Shown: piece by piece, positions 30,830 through 42,370 of the stretch
How the letters are laid out: each line of letters opens with the position of its first letter
How positions within the stretch are numbered: the first letter of the stretch is position 1
Program-made: the position numbers and the translations under genes
NCBI GenBank assembly: GCA_024760905.1
Contig: CM045735.1
Coordinates: 28,795,749 to 28,859,748 of the forward strand
DNA: 64,000 bases
Source: Plotosus lineatus
Taxonomy: Eukaryota; Chordata; Actinopteri; Siluriformes; Plotosidae
Direction: 5' to 3'
Notes under the pieces: generated by a model
Databases searched by the model: none
What the model was told of the DNA's origin: nothing
Seen by the model: the letters and a program-made list of their open reading frames with translations, nothing else

Positions 30830-31460
30830 GGGATCCCTCACTTTCCGCAGTTAATTGGGACTGAGATCCCCACGTGACCATCGAAATCCGCAAAGTAGGA
30901 TCACCCTCACGCCCCCGACTGATGTATACTTACATGTCTATGAGTATATAATATCAATAAATACATATTCAATGCTATAAATGCTTATACTAACAATTAA
31001 ACATAATAATAATAATAATAATAAAAATAATAATAAAAATAAAATAATAACATAAGATGTAAATAAAATATAAATACAGATGCTCCCCAACTTATCAACA
31101 TTCATTTTGCAAACATCCAGAGATACGAACAGGTCTGTCTGAGGTTGAAAGTCAAAGTGAAATTGAAATGAAATTGAAGAACAAGTAGTAATAGAAATGG
31201 AATAAAATCTACAGAAAGATATATCATAAATATAAGTATGAAATATGATTAAACATTATCCTGAGATACTAGGCTCCAGTTGGGGTTCCCCTCTAAAGAA
31301 TGCCCTGTAACGACGTACAAACAAATTCATCTAAGAACGGCCGTCCTGAACCTAACTCATTAGTACGCTAAGGAGCGTCTGTACACACAGAAGAAGACGA
31401 CATACATACATACGTACGCGCACAGATGCACATGCATACACAGTTTTGATGTAAGATTTT
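30829..31460. mobile_element. Family M2 element (copy b), interrupted and missing its right end
   Basis: It begins CAGGGATCCCTCACTTTCCG after a (TA)n tract, follows copy a through AATGCTATAAATGCTTATAC and is interrupted at 31077-31381. It resumes with AAGAAGACGACATACATAC and AGTTTTGATGTAAGATTTT, matching copy c at 52.9-53.0 kb. The right terminus is lost where a SINE begins. An AAT-rich repeat (31006-31050) lies inside. Confidence 0.7.
31077..31381. mobile_element. Family M1 short element (copy d), inserted in an M2 element
   Basis: The termini CAGATGCTCCCCAACTTATC and the inverse GCTAAGGAGCGTCTG lie between TA dinucleotides (31075-31076, 31382-31383). It is 305 bp, far shorter than the other M1 copies, with the internal phrase GAACGGCCGTCCTGAACC. 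Confidence 0.75.
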
Positions 31461-31474
31461 ATATATATATATCT

Positions 31475-31807
31475 TCATTTTCTGTAACCGCTTCATCCTA
31501 ATTAAGGTCACGGTGAGGCTGGCACGCATCCCAGCTGACTCCAGGCGAGGGCAGAGAACACCCTGGACAGCTCGTCAGGCCATCGCGGGGCAGAACCATG
31601 CTGATGGCTATGTAGCCTACTCTTGTCAAAAGTCAGCAATGGTTCTTTTACACACCTCACACCATAAACAGTGAGAAACATGGCTAGCCTTTGATAACCC
31701 AGTTAGCTGCACTGGGGGGACAGTGACAACCCGTGGTGAGGGGGGCTTGAACCCCCAAGCTTAGGATCAGTGATCCAGCACCTTTTACCACCAGGCCACA
31801 ACTGCCC
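31475..31807 (-). mobile_element. SINE, second group, near full length
   Basis: In minus orientation it has a tRNA-like head (right side: TGAACCCCCAAGC and CACCAGGCCACAACTGCCC on the plus strand are the antisense B- and A-box regions). The body holds ATGTAGCCTACTCTTGTC on the plus strand, and the tail CATTTTCTGTAACCGCTTCATCC is shared with the first SINE group. It is a reference copy for this family. Confidence 0.8.
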
Positions 31808-31810
31808 TAT

Positions 31811-31812
<2 letters not shown>

Positions 31813-31906
<94 letters not shown>

Positions 31907-31920
31907 CACACACACACACA
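31813..31920. repeat. (TG)n(TA)n(CA)n compound microsatellite
   Basis: A TG run of about 43 bp, then TA of about 46 bp, then TACATA and CA repeats, ending at the left border of the Tc1 element. The TG and CA arms can pair. Confidence 0.96.
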
Positions 31921-31926
31921 GATATA

Positions 31927-33470
31927 CTGGTCCTTCTCAAAAAATTAGCATATTGTGAGAAATTTCATTATTTTCTGTAATGTACTGATAAAAATATCAT
32001 ATATTTTAGATTCATTGCACACCAACTGTAATATTTCAGGTCTTTTATTGTTTTAATACTGATGATTTTGGCATACAGCTCATGAAAACCCAAAATTGCT
32101 ATCTCAAAATATTAGCACATTTAGGTAGTCTAAACGAGCTATTAACCTAATCATCTGTATCAACCAATTAACTCTAAACACCTGCAAAAGATTCCTGAGG
32201 CTTTAAAAAACTCCCAGCCTGGATCATTACTCAAAATTGCAATCATGGGTAAGACTGCCGACCTGACTGTTGTCCAGAAGGCCATCATTGACACTCTCAA
32301 GCAAGAGGGTAAGACACAGAAAGAAATCTGAGCGAATAGGCTGTTCCCAGAGTGCTGTATCAAGGCACCTCAGTGGGACGTCTGTGGGAAGGAAAAAGTG
32401 TGGCAGAAAACGCTGCACAACCAGAAGAGGTGACCGGACCCTGAGGAAGATTGTGGAGAAGGGCCGATTCCAGACCTTGGGGGACCTGTGGAAGCGGTGG
32501 ACTGGGCTACAGGTGCCACATTCTCCAGGTCAAGCCACTTTTGAACCAGAAACGATGGCACAAGCGCCTGACCTGGGCTACAGAGAAGCGGCACTGGACT
32601 GTTGCTCAGTGGTCCAAAGTACTTCTTTCGGATGAAAGCAAATTTTGCACGTCATTCGGAAATGAAGTTGCCAGAGTCTGGAGGAAGACTTGGGAGAAGG
32701 AAATGCCAAAATGCCTGAAGTCCAGTGTCATGTACCCACAGTCAGTGATGGTCTGGGATGCCATGTCAGCTGCTGGTGTTGGTCCACTGTGTTTTATCAA
32801 GGGCAGGGTCAATGCAACTAGCTATCAGGAGATTTTGGAGCACTTCATGCTTCCATCTGCTGAAAAGCTTTATGGAGATGAAGATTTCATTTTTCAGAAC
32901 GACCTGGCACCTGCTCACAGTGCCAAAACCACTGCTAAATGGTTTACTGACCATAATATTACTGTGCTCAATTGGCCTGCCAACTCTCCTGACCTGAACC
33001 CCATAGAGAATCTGTGGGATATTGTGAAGAGAAAGTTGAGAGACACCAGACCCAACATGGTGGATGAGCTTAAGGCCACTATCGAAGCATCCTGGGCCTA
33101 CGTAACACCTCAGCAGTGCCACAGGCTGATTGCCTCCATGCCACGCTGCATTGAATGAGTCATTTCTGCGAAAAGATTCCCGACCAAGTATTGAGTGCAT
33201 AACTGAACATAATTATGTGACGATTGACTTTTTTGTATTAAAACACTTTTTTTTAATTGGTCGGATGAAATATGCTAATTTTTTGAGGTAGGGATTTTTG
33301 GGTTTTCATGAGCTGTATGCCAAAATCATCAGTATTAAAACAATAAAAGACCTGAAATATTTCAGTTGGTGTGCAACGAATCTGAAATATATGAAAGTTT
33401 AATTTTTATCAGCACATTACAGAAAATAATGAACTTTATCACAATATGCTAATTTTTTGAGAAGGACTAG
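31927..33470 (+). mobile_element. Tc1-like DNA transposon, almost complete
   Basis: The termini CTGGTCCTTCTCAAAAAATT and the inverse TTTTTTGAGAAGGACTAG lie between TA duplications (31925-31926, 33471-33472). It is 1544 bp, the normal length for Tc1 elements. A second block resembling the termini, AAAAATTAGCATAT with TTTTGGCATACAGCTCATG, is repeated in inverted orientation inside both ends, giving long terminal inverted repeats of about 200 bp. It encodes one broken transposase. Confidence 0.92.
32245..33158 (+). pseudogene. Tc1-type transposase, frameshifted
   Basis: The reading frame starts MGKTADLTVVQKAIID at 32245 and stops after EGKTQKEI. The helix-turn-helix region continues in another frame (SQSAVSRHL, CGRKRCTTRRGDRTL), and the catalytic part in a third frame from about 32480 to 33158. 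There the three catalytic residues are visible: LLSDESKF, FQNDLAPAHS and SPDLNPIENLW, with 34 residues between the second Asp and the Glu (DD34E). The C-terminus reads RLIASMPRCIE. The DNA-binding half is broken by a stop and at least two frameshifts, so no full-length enzyme can be made. Confidence 0.9.
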
Positions 33471-33672
33471 TACAGACGCTCCCCGACTTATATTCATCCG
33501 TTTTACGTTATTTTGATTTTACGTTTTTTTTTTTTTTTCAAAAAAAAAAGTCAAATTTTGAGTTTAGATGTACCTTCATAGCACACTGTCGTAATTATGC
33601 CATGACGTAATGACGCTGCGTCCATTGTTTACAAACGACAGACTGAATGTGCCCCTCCTTCTTCCCAGTTCA

Positions 33673-33676
<4 letters not shown>

Positions 33677-33715
<39 letters not shown>
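33677..33715. repeat. (TA)n microsatellite inside the M1 element
   Basis: A TA run of about 38 bp between the left M1 arm and the 5' target duplication of the I/Nimb-type LINE. Confidence 0.95.
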
Positions 33716-33721
<6 letters not shown>

Positions 33722-34574
33722 AGCATATGCCAGGCAGTGGCTAGATCCAGCTTGGCTTCGGTCTAGAATGGAGAAGTAAGATGCCTCCTTCCCTCCACTT
33801 GTCTGGATGCTCACGTTGGGCAAGTGACAGTACACCCTTAGCCCTCCTTACCAGGGTCACGGTCCCCCTGTGGGTGGTGGGGTAGAATTGGCCCACTCCG
33901 CCCCGGGATGTCATAAAAGGCGACTAAAGGGGAAACAGGATATGATAAACATATTTTCCTTTTCTTCCTGTACTCATTTTGTAAAATTGGCTTATATCCT
34001 AAACACTTCATGATTTGGGAAAACGTGGTTTAATGTCATTGTTTTGTAAAATGAATTGTACGGTCTAGTTCCTTTTTATTAATTTCAGTATGGATTTGTT
34101 GTTGATTATGGTTCAGTGATTTCATATATTTAACGATTGTTCATTTATTTATTTATTTATTTATTGCACCCAGTTTCAAATGTAAAAACATAGAAGCATG
34201 AAATCCTCCTCTGCATGTACTAAGAGGCGACCTGTTTGCCGTGTGTTGCAACTCATGTTGGCGGAAGAGGGGATCCTGGTAACTGAGTGAGGAAATCTCC
34301 AAAATGGGATTTTATTGCAACACATTGCTTTAGCCCTAATTTCGCCTAGACGAGAGGCTTGTGAGACCTGGCACAAGTCAAATTGGCTGGTGTTGATAAG
34401 CACTAGGATTTTTTAAAATTCTAGCAGCAGCTGCTTAATCAGGTTAATTGGGTACTCGGGTTCTGCCCGGGTGCTTGAGTATACCATTGTAAGTATCCCT
34501 GACATCTGTATGCTGGAGGTCTGCATACAAATAGATGTCCCCCAGTAGGGCTCCAAGGAGGGTGGGGAGCTTCG

Positions 34575-35831
34575 ATGGTGAAATATTATCCCTTCAATAT
34601 GGCTACAACTACTGAAAAACCATTTAAAAGATCATTAGATAACGACTCGGACAGTGACTCTGACTATGGACTCAGCACTTCTTGGCCCCATTTCCTTGTT
34701 ATTCAAGGTACAGATCAAACAAAACTGTTAAGCAAACTGTCTCCCTTTGCTATTACAAAGGGAATCAAAGGACTCGCTGGTGAACCTAAACAAGTGAAAA
34801 GGCTGCGTTCTGGCGATCTTATTATTGAAGTAAGCCAGAAGAGGCACGCTACGAACTTACTAAAATCCACCATGCTAGTCAACGTACCAAAAGAAGTTTC
34901 AGCCCACAACTCCTTGAATATGCGGAAAGGGGTCATAAAGTGTAATGAATTAAGATCTGCGAGTGAAGAGGAGATCCTGGAGGGTCTTCATGCTCAGAGG
35001 GTTCTGAAGGTTCAACACATAACAATCATGAAAGAAGGCCATAAGGTTCCAACTGGGACATTAATACTCACCTTTGACGCTACTACCCTTCCTGGGGAAG
35101 TCAGGGTTGGATATTTAAATATCCCAGTTTCTGTCTATATACCTAACCCCCTACGATGCTTCAAATGCCAACGTTTTGGCCACCATCAGGTTAACTGTGA
35201 TAACAAACCAACGTGTGGGAAATGCGGTAAAGATTACGAGGACAAAAATTGTAGTGAACAGGCCAATTGCATGAATTGTAATGGAAATTCCCCCATCCTT
35301 TTCCAAGAAATGTTCGAAATGGTTAGAGGAGAAAGAAATCCAAACCTAAATGCACTAGAAACCTTACCTTCAAGGAAGCAAGGAAACTGGTTGAGGAAAA
35401 AAGATCTCGACCACAACAGACCTATGCATCGGCTACTACTGCAAAAAAGGCTATCTGTTACAATTCCCTTATAGTACAAACTGACATAACTTTGCCTGAA
35501 AAATCCCAGAGCCCTCAAAAATATCAACCAAAACAAGCTAACGCCATGGCTTCCTCTTCACAGGGCACAAAAAACTCTGTAGGTACACAGACAGCATCAA
35601 ACCCCGGACCAAAATCTCACCAAACTTCTGCTAAAAAAGATGAGAAAACTGTTAAAATAAACCAAACCCCAACTAGAGATCCTAAGGGATCAGAAAACAA
35701 AGTGCCCCAACATAATAAATTTCAGGTGTTGGAGGATTCTGGAGAGGAGGAGGAGAACATGGATGCTGTTCTTCATACTCTCCCACCTAATAGCAAAAGA
35801 GATAGGAGCAAAAAAAGCCAATACAAAGCCC
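34575..35831 (+). pseudogene. gag-like ORF1 of the I/Nimb-type LINE
   Basis: From the ATG at 34575 the protein has an acidic Ser/Asp stretch (SLDNDSDSDSDYG), an RNA-binding-like middle and zinc knuckles at about residues 192-235: CFKCQRFGHHQVNC (CX2CX4HX4C), CGKCGKDYEDKNC and a third beginning CMNC. A frameshift of one base near 35290 disrupts the third knuckle. The C-terminal, Lys/Gln/Ser-rich part resumes in another frame (KEARKLVEEKRSRPQQ) and stays open through the ORF2 start region. In the family this protein binds element RNA. Confidence 0.75.
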
Positions 35832-38800
35832 TCATGAGTACCAAATTAAAAGGTATCATACAATGGAATTGTCGAGGACTTAAAGCAAATTATGAAGAAA
35901 TTAAATCACTTCTTTGTGATAATGTTCCTCAAATTGTCTGTCTTCAGGAAACACTACTAAATAAACTAGATAATGTAACACTTAAAGGATATGATATATC
36001 CAGTAAAACATCTGTGTCACCAGTTGATGGGAGAGCCATAGATGGTTCTACCATTCTAATTAAATCAAATGTCCCTCATGAGCTTATTACATTAAATACA
36101 CGCCTGCAAGCCATAGCCATGAGAGTGCAACTTCATTAAACTATAACAGTGTGTTCCTTATATATCCCTCCCAAACACAGGCTTCATGCAAATGAATTGG
36201 ATGAACTTTTAGACCAACTCCCCTCCCCTGTTCTGTTGCTTGGAGACTTCAATGCAGATGGTGCTACTTGTGGTTGTCAAAATCCAGACAATAGAGGCAA
36301 ATTGGTAGAAGATTTTGTTACACGTCATGATCTGTGCATTTTAAAAACTAAATCTCCTACATATCTTCATCCATCTTCAGGCTCCTTTACATCTATTGAT
36401 TTGAGCATTTGCTCTCCTGCCTTGTTTATGGATCTTGTTTGGGAAGTTGGTGACGACCAGTGTGGTAGTGACCACTTCCCAATCTTCATCAATACAACCA
36501 CCCCTATAGATGCTGGAAAGCCCCCAAAATGGCAATTGCATAAAGCTGATTGGACAGCTTTCCAGGAATTGTGCAATGATGAAATCTATCTAAACACATT
36601 CCAAAACCAAAATTAAATCAATAGATGACTTTGCTACCTATGTCACAAATATTGCCTTAAAAACTGTACCTAAGTCCTCGACAATTCCAAAACCCATACG
36701 TAAACCATGGTTTACTGATGACTGTCAAAAGGCTATTAAAGAACGCAAAAAGGCCTTAAATATCTTTAAACATGACTCTACACAAGGTAATTTAGATAAA
36801 TATAGAGCATCCTGTGCAAAATCACAGCGTACAATTAAAGACAATAAAACGAAATCATGGAAAGAATATGTTTCAAAGCTAAATATGAGATCATCAGTGG
36901 GAAAAACATGGGAAATGGTACGCAAGATAAGTGGAAAACCAGTAAATAGTTCTGTAAAACACATTAATAAATCAAATGGGAACAAAGCCATTGATAGAGT
37001 TGACATTGCTAACACTCTTGCAGAAGAATTTAAGAAAAATTCTTCTACAGAACATCTTCCTTTAGTATGGATATAAAATCTTCCTTTAGTATGTATGAAC
37101 TAAGGGAATCATTAAATAAATCTCATGATACTGCTGTTGGACCTGATGATATCCATTATCAGTTTCTTAAACATCTCCCCGATGAATCTTTAAATCTTTT
37201 GTGCATATTTTCAATGATATATGGGAAACGGGTAGTTTTCCAGACTCCTGGAGGGAAGCTACCATTATTCCAGTTCCAAAACCTGGTCACGATCACACAA
37301 ACCCTACAAACTACCGTCCCATTGCTCTAACTAGTTGCTTGTGTAAGTCCATGGAACGTATGATAAATGCTTGTTTAATTTGGTATTTTGAGAAGAACCA
37401 CTTAATATCAAAGTCAAAAAGTGGTTTTAGACATTTTAGAAGCACTATAGACCATTTCATAGCTCTCGAATCAAGCATTCGAGATGCATTTGTAAGAGGT
37501 GAACACATGGTATCAGTCTTCTTTGATTTAGAAAAAACATATGATACCACTTGGAAATACGGAATTTTAAAGGATTTACATGAGATGGGCCGTCGCGGAA
37601 GAATGCCTGTATTTAGTAAAAAAAATTTAACCGATAGACATTTTAAAGTTCGTGTCGGGATTCCCATTCTACTTCTCAGAAACAAGACATGGGCGTGCCA
37701 CAAGGAAGTATTTTATCTGTGACTTTATTTAATGTTAAAATTAACAGCATAGCTAATGCCGTTAAACACGGTATATCAAAATCATTATTTATGGTTGATT
37801 TTGCAATTAGCTGTTGTGCAAAACACATGCACACTATTGAAAGACAACTGCAGCTATGCTTAAATAAAATTAAAAAGTGGGCTGATAATAATGGTTTTAA
37901 ATTCTCTCAGTCTAAAACTGTGTGTGTGCATTTTTGCAATAAAAGAAAAATGCACTTAGATCCAGATCTTAAACTTGGTAGTCATGACATTCCTGTTGTT
38001 GATCAGGTTAAATTTCTTAGTGTGATTTTTGACAAAAAAAACTCAACTTTAAAGCACACATCGACTATTTAAGAACAAAATGTCAAAAATCTTTAAACCT
38101 GTTGAAAGTTGTCTCTAAAATGGATTGAGGAGCGGATCGTGAAGTTTTGTCTTTAATCAGATCAAAATTAGATTATGGCTGCATAGTTTATGGTTCTGCT
38201 CAAAAATCTTATTTAAAAAAGTTAGAAACCATCCAAAACCAAGCATTAAAAATCTGCCTAGGAGCCTTCAGAACTTCTCCTATTCCTAGTCTGCATGTTG
38301 AAGCAAATGAACTACCATTACATTTGCGTAGGGAAAAACTCACCCTTCAATATGCTATAAAACTGAGGGCAAACAAGGACAACCCTACATATGAGCTAAC
38401 CTTTCAAACCAGAAACACGTAGTTCTACGAAAGCGAGCCAACAGCTACTCATCCATTTGCTTTGAGAATTAAAGATTCACTTAAAGCTGTGTGTCTAGAT
38501 CTCAAGAATATAGAACCATATGATATACCTGATATCCCACCTTGGAAATTAAAGAGACCACATATAAATCTGTCATTATCTGAGTTTCCTGAAAATTCTT
38601 CGGATCCTTCAGTGTTTCAGATGATGTTCGGTCAATTGAGAGAGCTATATAGGGACTTTAGGGCTATTTATACAGATGGCTCTAAGGATAACAACAGAGT
38701 AGCAGCCGCTACAGTCACCAATGGTTTGAATGTCCAGGTCCGACTTTTGGGTGGAGCTTCTATTTTTACAGCAGAATTGCGGGCGATTCTGCATGCACTT

Positions 38801-39456
38801 GATATTGTGTCTTCTTACGATGAAAATGATTTTATTATTTTTTCAGATTCTTTGTCTAGCTTAACTGCCTTACAGGGTAATGATTTTGATAACCCTTCAC
38901 TTTTAAAGATTTTACAAAGGTGCCATGATTTCATTGAGGGTGGAAAAAATATAGAGTTTGCTTGGTGCCCCAGTCACGTTGGCATCAAAGGTAATGAAAA
39001 GTCCGATAAACTAACTAAGGAAGCTCTTAATCATCGTGTTTCTGAGAACAAGGTCCTCTATACTGACGTAAAGTGTCGTGTAAATAATTTTGTTTTTAGT
39101 CAGTGGCACAGCCAGTGGGATGAAGAGACTAACAGTAAACTTCATCTCATAAAGCCCAGTGTAAAAAGTTTACATTCTTACTTAAGTAGAACGAGTAGAA
39201 GAGAAGTAGTAGTGTTGGCCAGGACTCGTATTGGCCACACCTACATTACACACAGCTATTTATTGAAAGGGGAGCCTGTGTGTGACATTTGTTCAGTCCT
39301 CTGACTGTCAAGCACATTTTAATAGATTGCACAGATTTTGCTGAGACTAGGTTCCAGCATTTTAACATAAACAACTTGTATGATCTTTTTACTAAATTTA
39401 ATGCTTCAGTAATCCTGCAGTTTTTAAAAGATATTGAAATGTTTTATAAATTTTGA
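35832..39456 (+). pseudogene. ORF2 of the I/Nimb-type LINE (endonuclease, RT, RNase H), broken
   Basis: Domains in order are an endonuclease (GIIQWNCRGLKANYEEI, VCLQETLL, LLLGDFNADG, SDHFPIF), a reverse transcriptase (VGPDDIHYQFLKHLP, PIPVPKPG-type motif, NYRPIALTSCLCK, VSVFFDLEKTYDTTW, GVPQGSILS) and an RNase H (YTDGSKDNN, ELRAILHALD, FSDSLSSL, WCPSHVGIKGNEKSD). The usual FADD/YADD box is degraded to FMVDFA, and stops or frameshifts occur near 36139, 36613, 37073, 37700, 38070, 38420 and 39300. RNase H keeps its acidic residues and the His. An end at 39456 is inferred from the last frame, which closes with EMFYKF. Confidence 0.82.
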
Positions 39457-39794
39457 ATTTGTGGTATAGTTAGCATGAATTCTATTGCTAGAGTGCTGCA
39501 ATTCCGCTTAAATAACAGACTTTTACTGTTGGTTGGAAATGTATAGGAATGCACATTCTTAGCCAGACTTGTTTTTATTAATGTTACTTTTTCACCTTTC
39601 GATTGGGTTTTACGTGAAAATTGATTGTTCGAAGAAAACGATTTGGTTTACCTTAGCTTCATTTGCGATTTGAAATTTAACTCTTTGTCATTATACTTAA
39701 TATAAAATAGCCATGTTGGCACAATATAATACACTATATGTGTTGAAAATACCGTTAAACTTCATTCATTCATTCATTCATTCATTCATTTATA

Positions 39795-40850
39795 TAAAGC
39801 ATATGACAGGGTGCCGAGAGAAAAACTGTGGTATTACATGAGGAAGTCTGGAGTGGCAGAGAAGTATGTTAGAGTGGTGCAGGACATGTATGAGAGATGT
39901 AAGACAGTGGCGAGGTGTGCTGTCGGCGTGACCAAAGAATCTAAGGTGGAGGTGGGACTGCATCGAGGATCAGCTCTGAGCCCCTTCTTGTTTGCTGTGG
40001 TGATGGACAGGCTGACAGACAAGGTTAGACAAGAATCTCCATGGATTATGATGTTTGCAGATGATATTGTGATCTGTAGTGAGAGCAGAGAACAAGTGCA
40101 GGAAAATCTATAGAGGTGGAGGTATGCCCTGGAAAGGAGAGGAATGAAGGTTAGCCTTAGTAAGACAGAATACATCTGTATGAATGACAAGGACTTAAGA
40201 GGAACGGTGAGGTTACAGGGAGCAGAGATAAAGAGGGTGGAGGATTTTAAGTACTTAGGCTCAACAATCCAGAGCAACGGAGAGTGTGGAAAAGAGGTGA
40301 ATAAGCATGTGCAGACAGGTTGGAATGCTTGGAGAAAAGTATCCGGTGTGATGTGTGACAGAAGAGTATCAGCAAGAATAAAAGGAAAAGTGTACAAGAC
40401 GGTGATGAGGCCAGCAATGTTGTATGGTTTAGAAACAGTGGCGCTGAGCAAAAGACAGGAGGCAGAGCTGGAGGTAGCAGAGATGAAAATGTTGAGGTTC
40501 TCTCTGGGAGTAACGAGGATGGATAGGATCATAAATGAGTACATCAGAGGGACAGCACATGTAAGATGTTTTGGAGACAAAGTCAGAGAGGATAGATTGA
40601 GATGGTCTGGACATGTGCAGAGGAGGGATAGGGAATATATGGGTAGTAGGATGCTATGGTTGGAACTACCAGGCAGAAGGTATAGAGGAAGACCAAAGAA
40701 CAGATTTATAGATGTGGTGAAGGAAGACATGAAGGTCGTTGGCGTGAGAGAAGAAGATGCAGAGGACAGGGTGAGCTGGAGGCAGATGATTTGCTGTGGC
40801 GTCCCCTGAAGGGAATAGCTGAAAGGAAAAGAAGAAGAAGAAGAAGAAGA
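39795..40850 (+). mobile_element. RTE-type LINE 3' part (copy D)
   Basis: The copy begins inside the RT at the AYDRVP position (AAAGCATATGACAGGGTGCC) and runs to the 3' end TGTGGCGTCCCCTGAAGGG with a GAA-repeat tail (40833-40850). Visible motifs are MFADDIVICSESRE, GSTIQSNGECGKEVN, ARIKGKVYKTVMRPAMLYG, HVQRRDREYMGS and YRGRPKNRFIDVV. It is 5'-truncated as LINE insertions often are. The I/Nimb-type LINE inserted right at its 5' edge. Confidence 0.85.
39811..40809 (+). pseudogene. Reverse transcriptase C-terminal half of RTE copy D
   Basis: The sequence is open from 39811 to 40113 and from 40144 to 40809 in the same frame, interrupted only by a TAG at 40111-40113 in the ENLERW segment. The FADD box is intact. 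It is one of the better preserved RTE coding segments but lacks the endonuclease and the RT fingers. Confidence 0.82.
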
Positions 40851-41375
40851 TATCTCAGTTATATAGCATGTTACCCATGTGTTAAGACGTCGTTTCTGTG
40901 ATCTTTGTGTTTACACTTTTTTGTGAACTTTTGTAACCCTAAGCAAATATGGTTGGTCAGAAGCGTAAGCCCACTAGCATGGGTGCAAGTCTCATACGCA
41001 GAGATAAATGAACTATTTGCTCGGATCGGCACAATCTACCATGCATACTCGGTTAAGCAAAGAGAGTTGTAAAATGAATGAAAACCCGAATCCAGAAAAG
41101 AAAGAGAACTCTCTGCTCTGCTGGTGATTCAGTGCAGGCTGAGTACTAAACGAGTTCAACAGCGCCCTTGCTCATTTGAAAAACCGGAAGTCCGTATAAC
41201 CTGCCTTCAAGCACAGCAAGTAAACTACTTTTGGTATTGTGCGCCTCACATATTGTACTGTTTTAAGCTTCATGTAAAGTGAGTCGGCTCAGCTTCATGT
41301 AAAGTGATCATCTGTCGACCATCGGAACCATTTACAAGCAGAAAAATCGCATCATAGCGAATGTTAAAAGTTATA

Positions 41376-41950
41376 CAGTAGGTCCTCGACATTCGCGGGG
41401 GTTCGGTTCCGAGCCCTCCTGCAAATCGAGATAATTCACGAGTTCTGTACCTGGAAATAAAACCCCATGTATCACGTCACATGTGCGAATGAGCATCCGG
41501 AAGTAATATACTTTGTATCTATTACATGTGCTAAAATATGCTTGTTAAACACGTTCTATCGACAGTCTTACTCATTAATTCAGTATTATTGTAGTAAAAT
41601 GTAGTAATGATTAAGAAAAACTTAATTTTTTTACTGTGATATTGATTGATAATAAAATATAAACTTTATACAGCATACATATAAAAACACCTTTACATGC
41701 ATTCTCTGAAAAACATGCAGCAGTGTAGTTTTCAAAAATGCCCACTAGAGGAAGGTACTGTATTGCATTAGGCATGAGATGACTGAATTCAGGTATTAAC
41801 AGCATTAAGTCCGAGCAGCTCAGCCACGCTCCTCAGCCAGAGCAAGTTCAAACCGAGTTTTAGAGTGAGAAAGTTAATCACTTGCCACTTGACTTTGCAT
41901 TCCTATCTGCTCTCGAAATAGCGAATCCCAGTAGGTTGCTAGCATGCAAC
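41376..41950 (+). mobile_element. Possible one-ended TA-flanked miniature element
   Basis: TA then CAGTAGGTCCTCGACATTCG and GCGGGGGTTCGGTTCCGAG has the layout of the left end of TA-flanked elements (compare CAGTCGGCCCCC and CAGACGCTCCCC). I do not find a matching right terminus; AATAGCGAATCCCAGTAGG at 41918-41936 is a weak candidate. Confidence 0.4.
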
Positions 41951-42326
41951 GGTTAGCTGGTTAGCCTCATTTCTTTAAAACAGAATAAACTACTCTCCAT
42001 GTAGGTTTTTCCATTCCTCAAGGCAGCTGATTAGTATTTGGATTTATAAAAACTTGTGGAAAGGACCCCCCCCCCCCCCACAGACACACAGAAAGACATT
42101 ACTGTCAGTGGATTCCACTTCTAATGCATTCATTTCCATTTTTGCTTTGGTAGATGTTGCACTGAGAAAGTCCATCTGGAAAATATTTATGTCTCAAACA
42201 TGAATGTAGGCTAGCAATTCGAGACACGTGTACACACATAATGTCATGTGAAAATATATTAATATCAGAATACCAGAAAAGTGTGCTCATATTCATTTGT
42301 TTTTTGTTTTGTTTTGTTTTTTACAG

Positions 42327-42370
42327 GGGCAAAAAGGCCATCCTGGACCACCTGGCCTTCCGGGGGAAGC

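Larger units (their letters stand above)
33730..39791 (+). mobile_element. I/Nimb-type non-LTR retrotransposon, full length (6.06 kb), decayed
   Basis: A 5' leader (33730-34574) is followed by a gag-like ORF with CCHC knuckles and by an ORF2 with endonuclease, reverse transcriptase and a C-terminal RNase H, the domain set of the I group. The 3' end reads ACCGTTAAACTTCATTCATT and closes with CATT repeats (39764-39790). The 14-bp target duplication ATATAAAGCATATG is present on both sides (33716-33729 and 39792-39805), so both ends are original. Several frameshifts make it inactive. The clade name rests on the RNase H and the tail and was not checked by search. Confidence 0.82.
33473..41373 (-). 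mobile_element. Family M1 element (copy b), antisense, opened by two nested LINEs
   Basis: The left arm (33473 to about 33680) starts CAGACGCTCCCCGACTTATA and includes CCATTGTTTACAAACGACAG, the antisense of the right end of copy a (18480-18699). The right arm (about 40860-41373) includes AGCAAATATGGTTGGTCAG and CATCTGTCGACCATCGG, the antisense of 17950-18430 in copy a. Between the arms lie RTE copy D and, at its 5' edge, an I/Nimb-type LINE. The far terminus is not visible; at 41374 another TA-CAG sequence begins. The left TA is shared with the Tc1 element. Confidence 0.72.
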
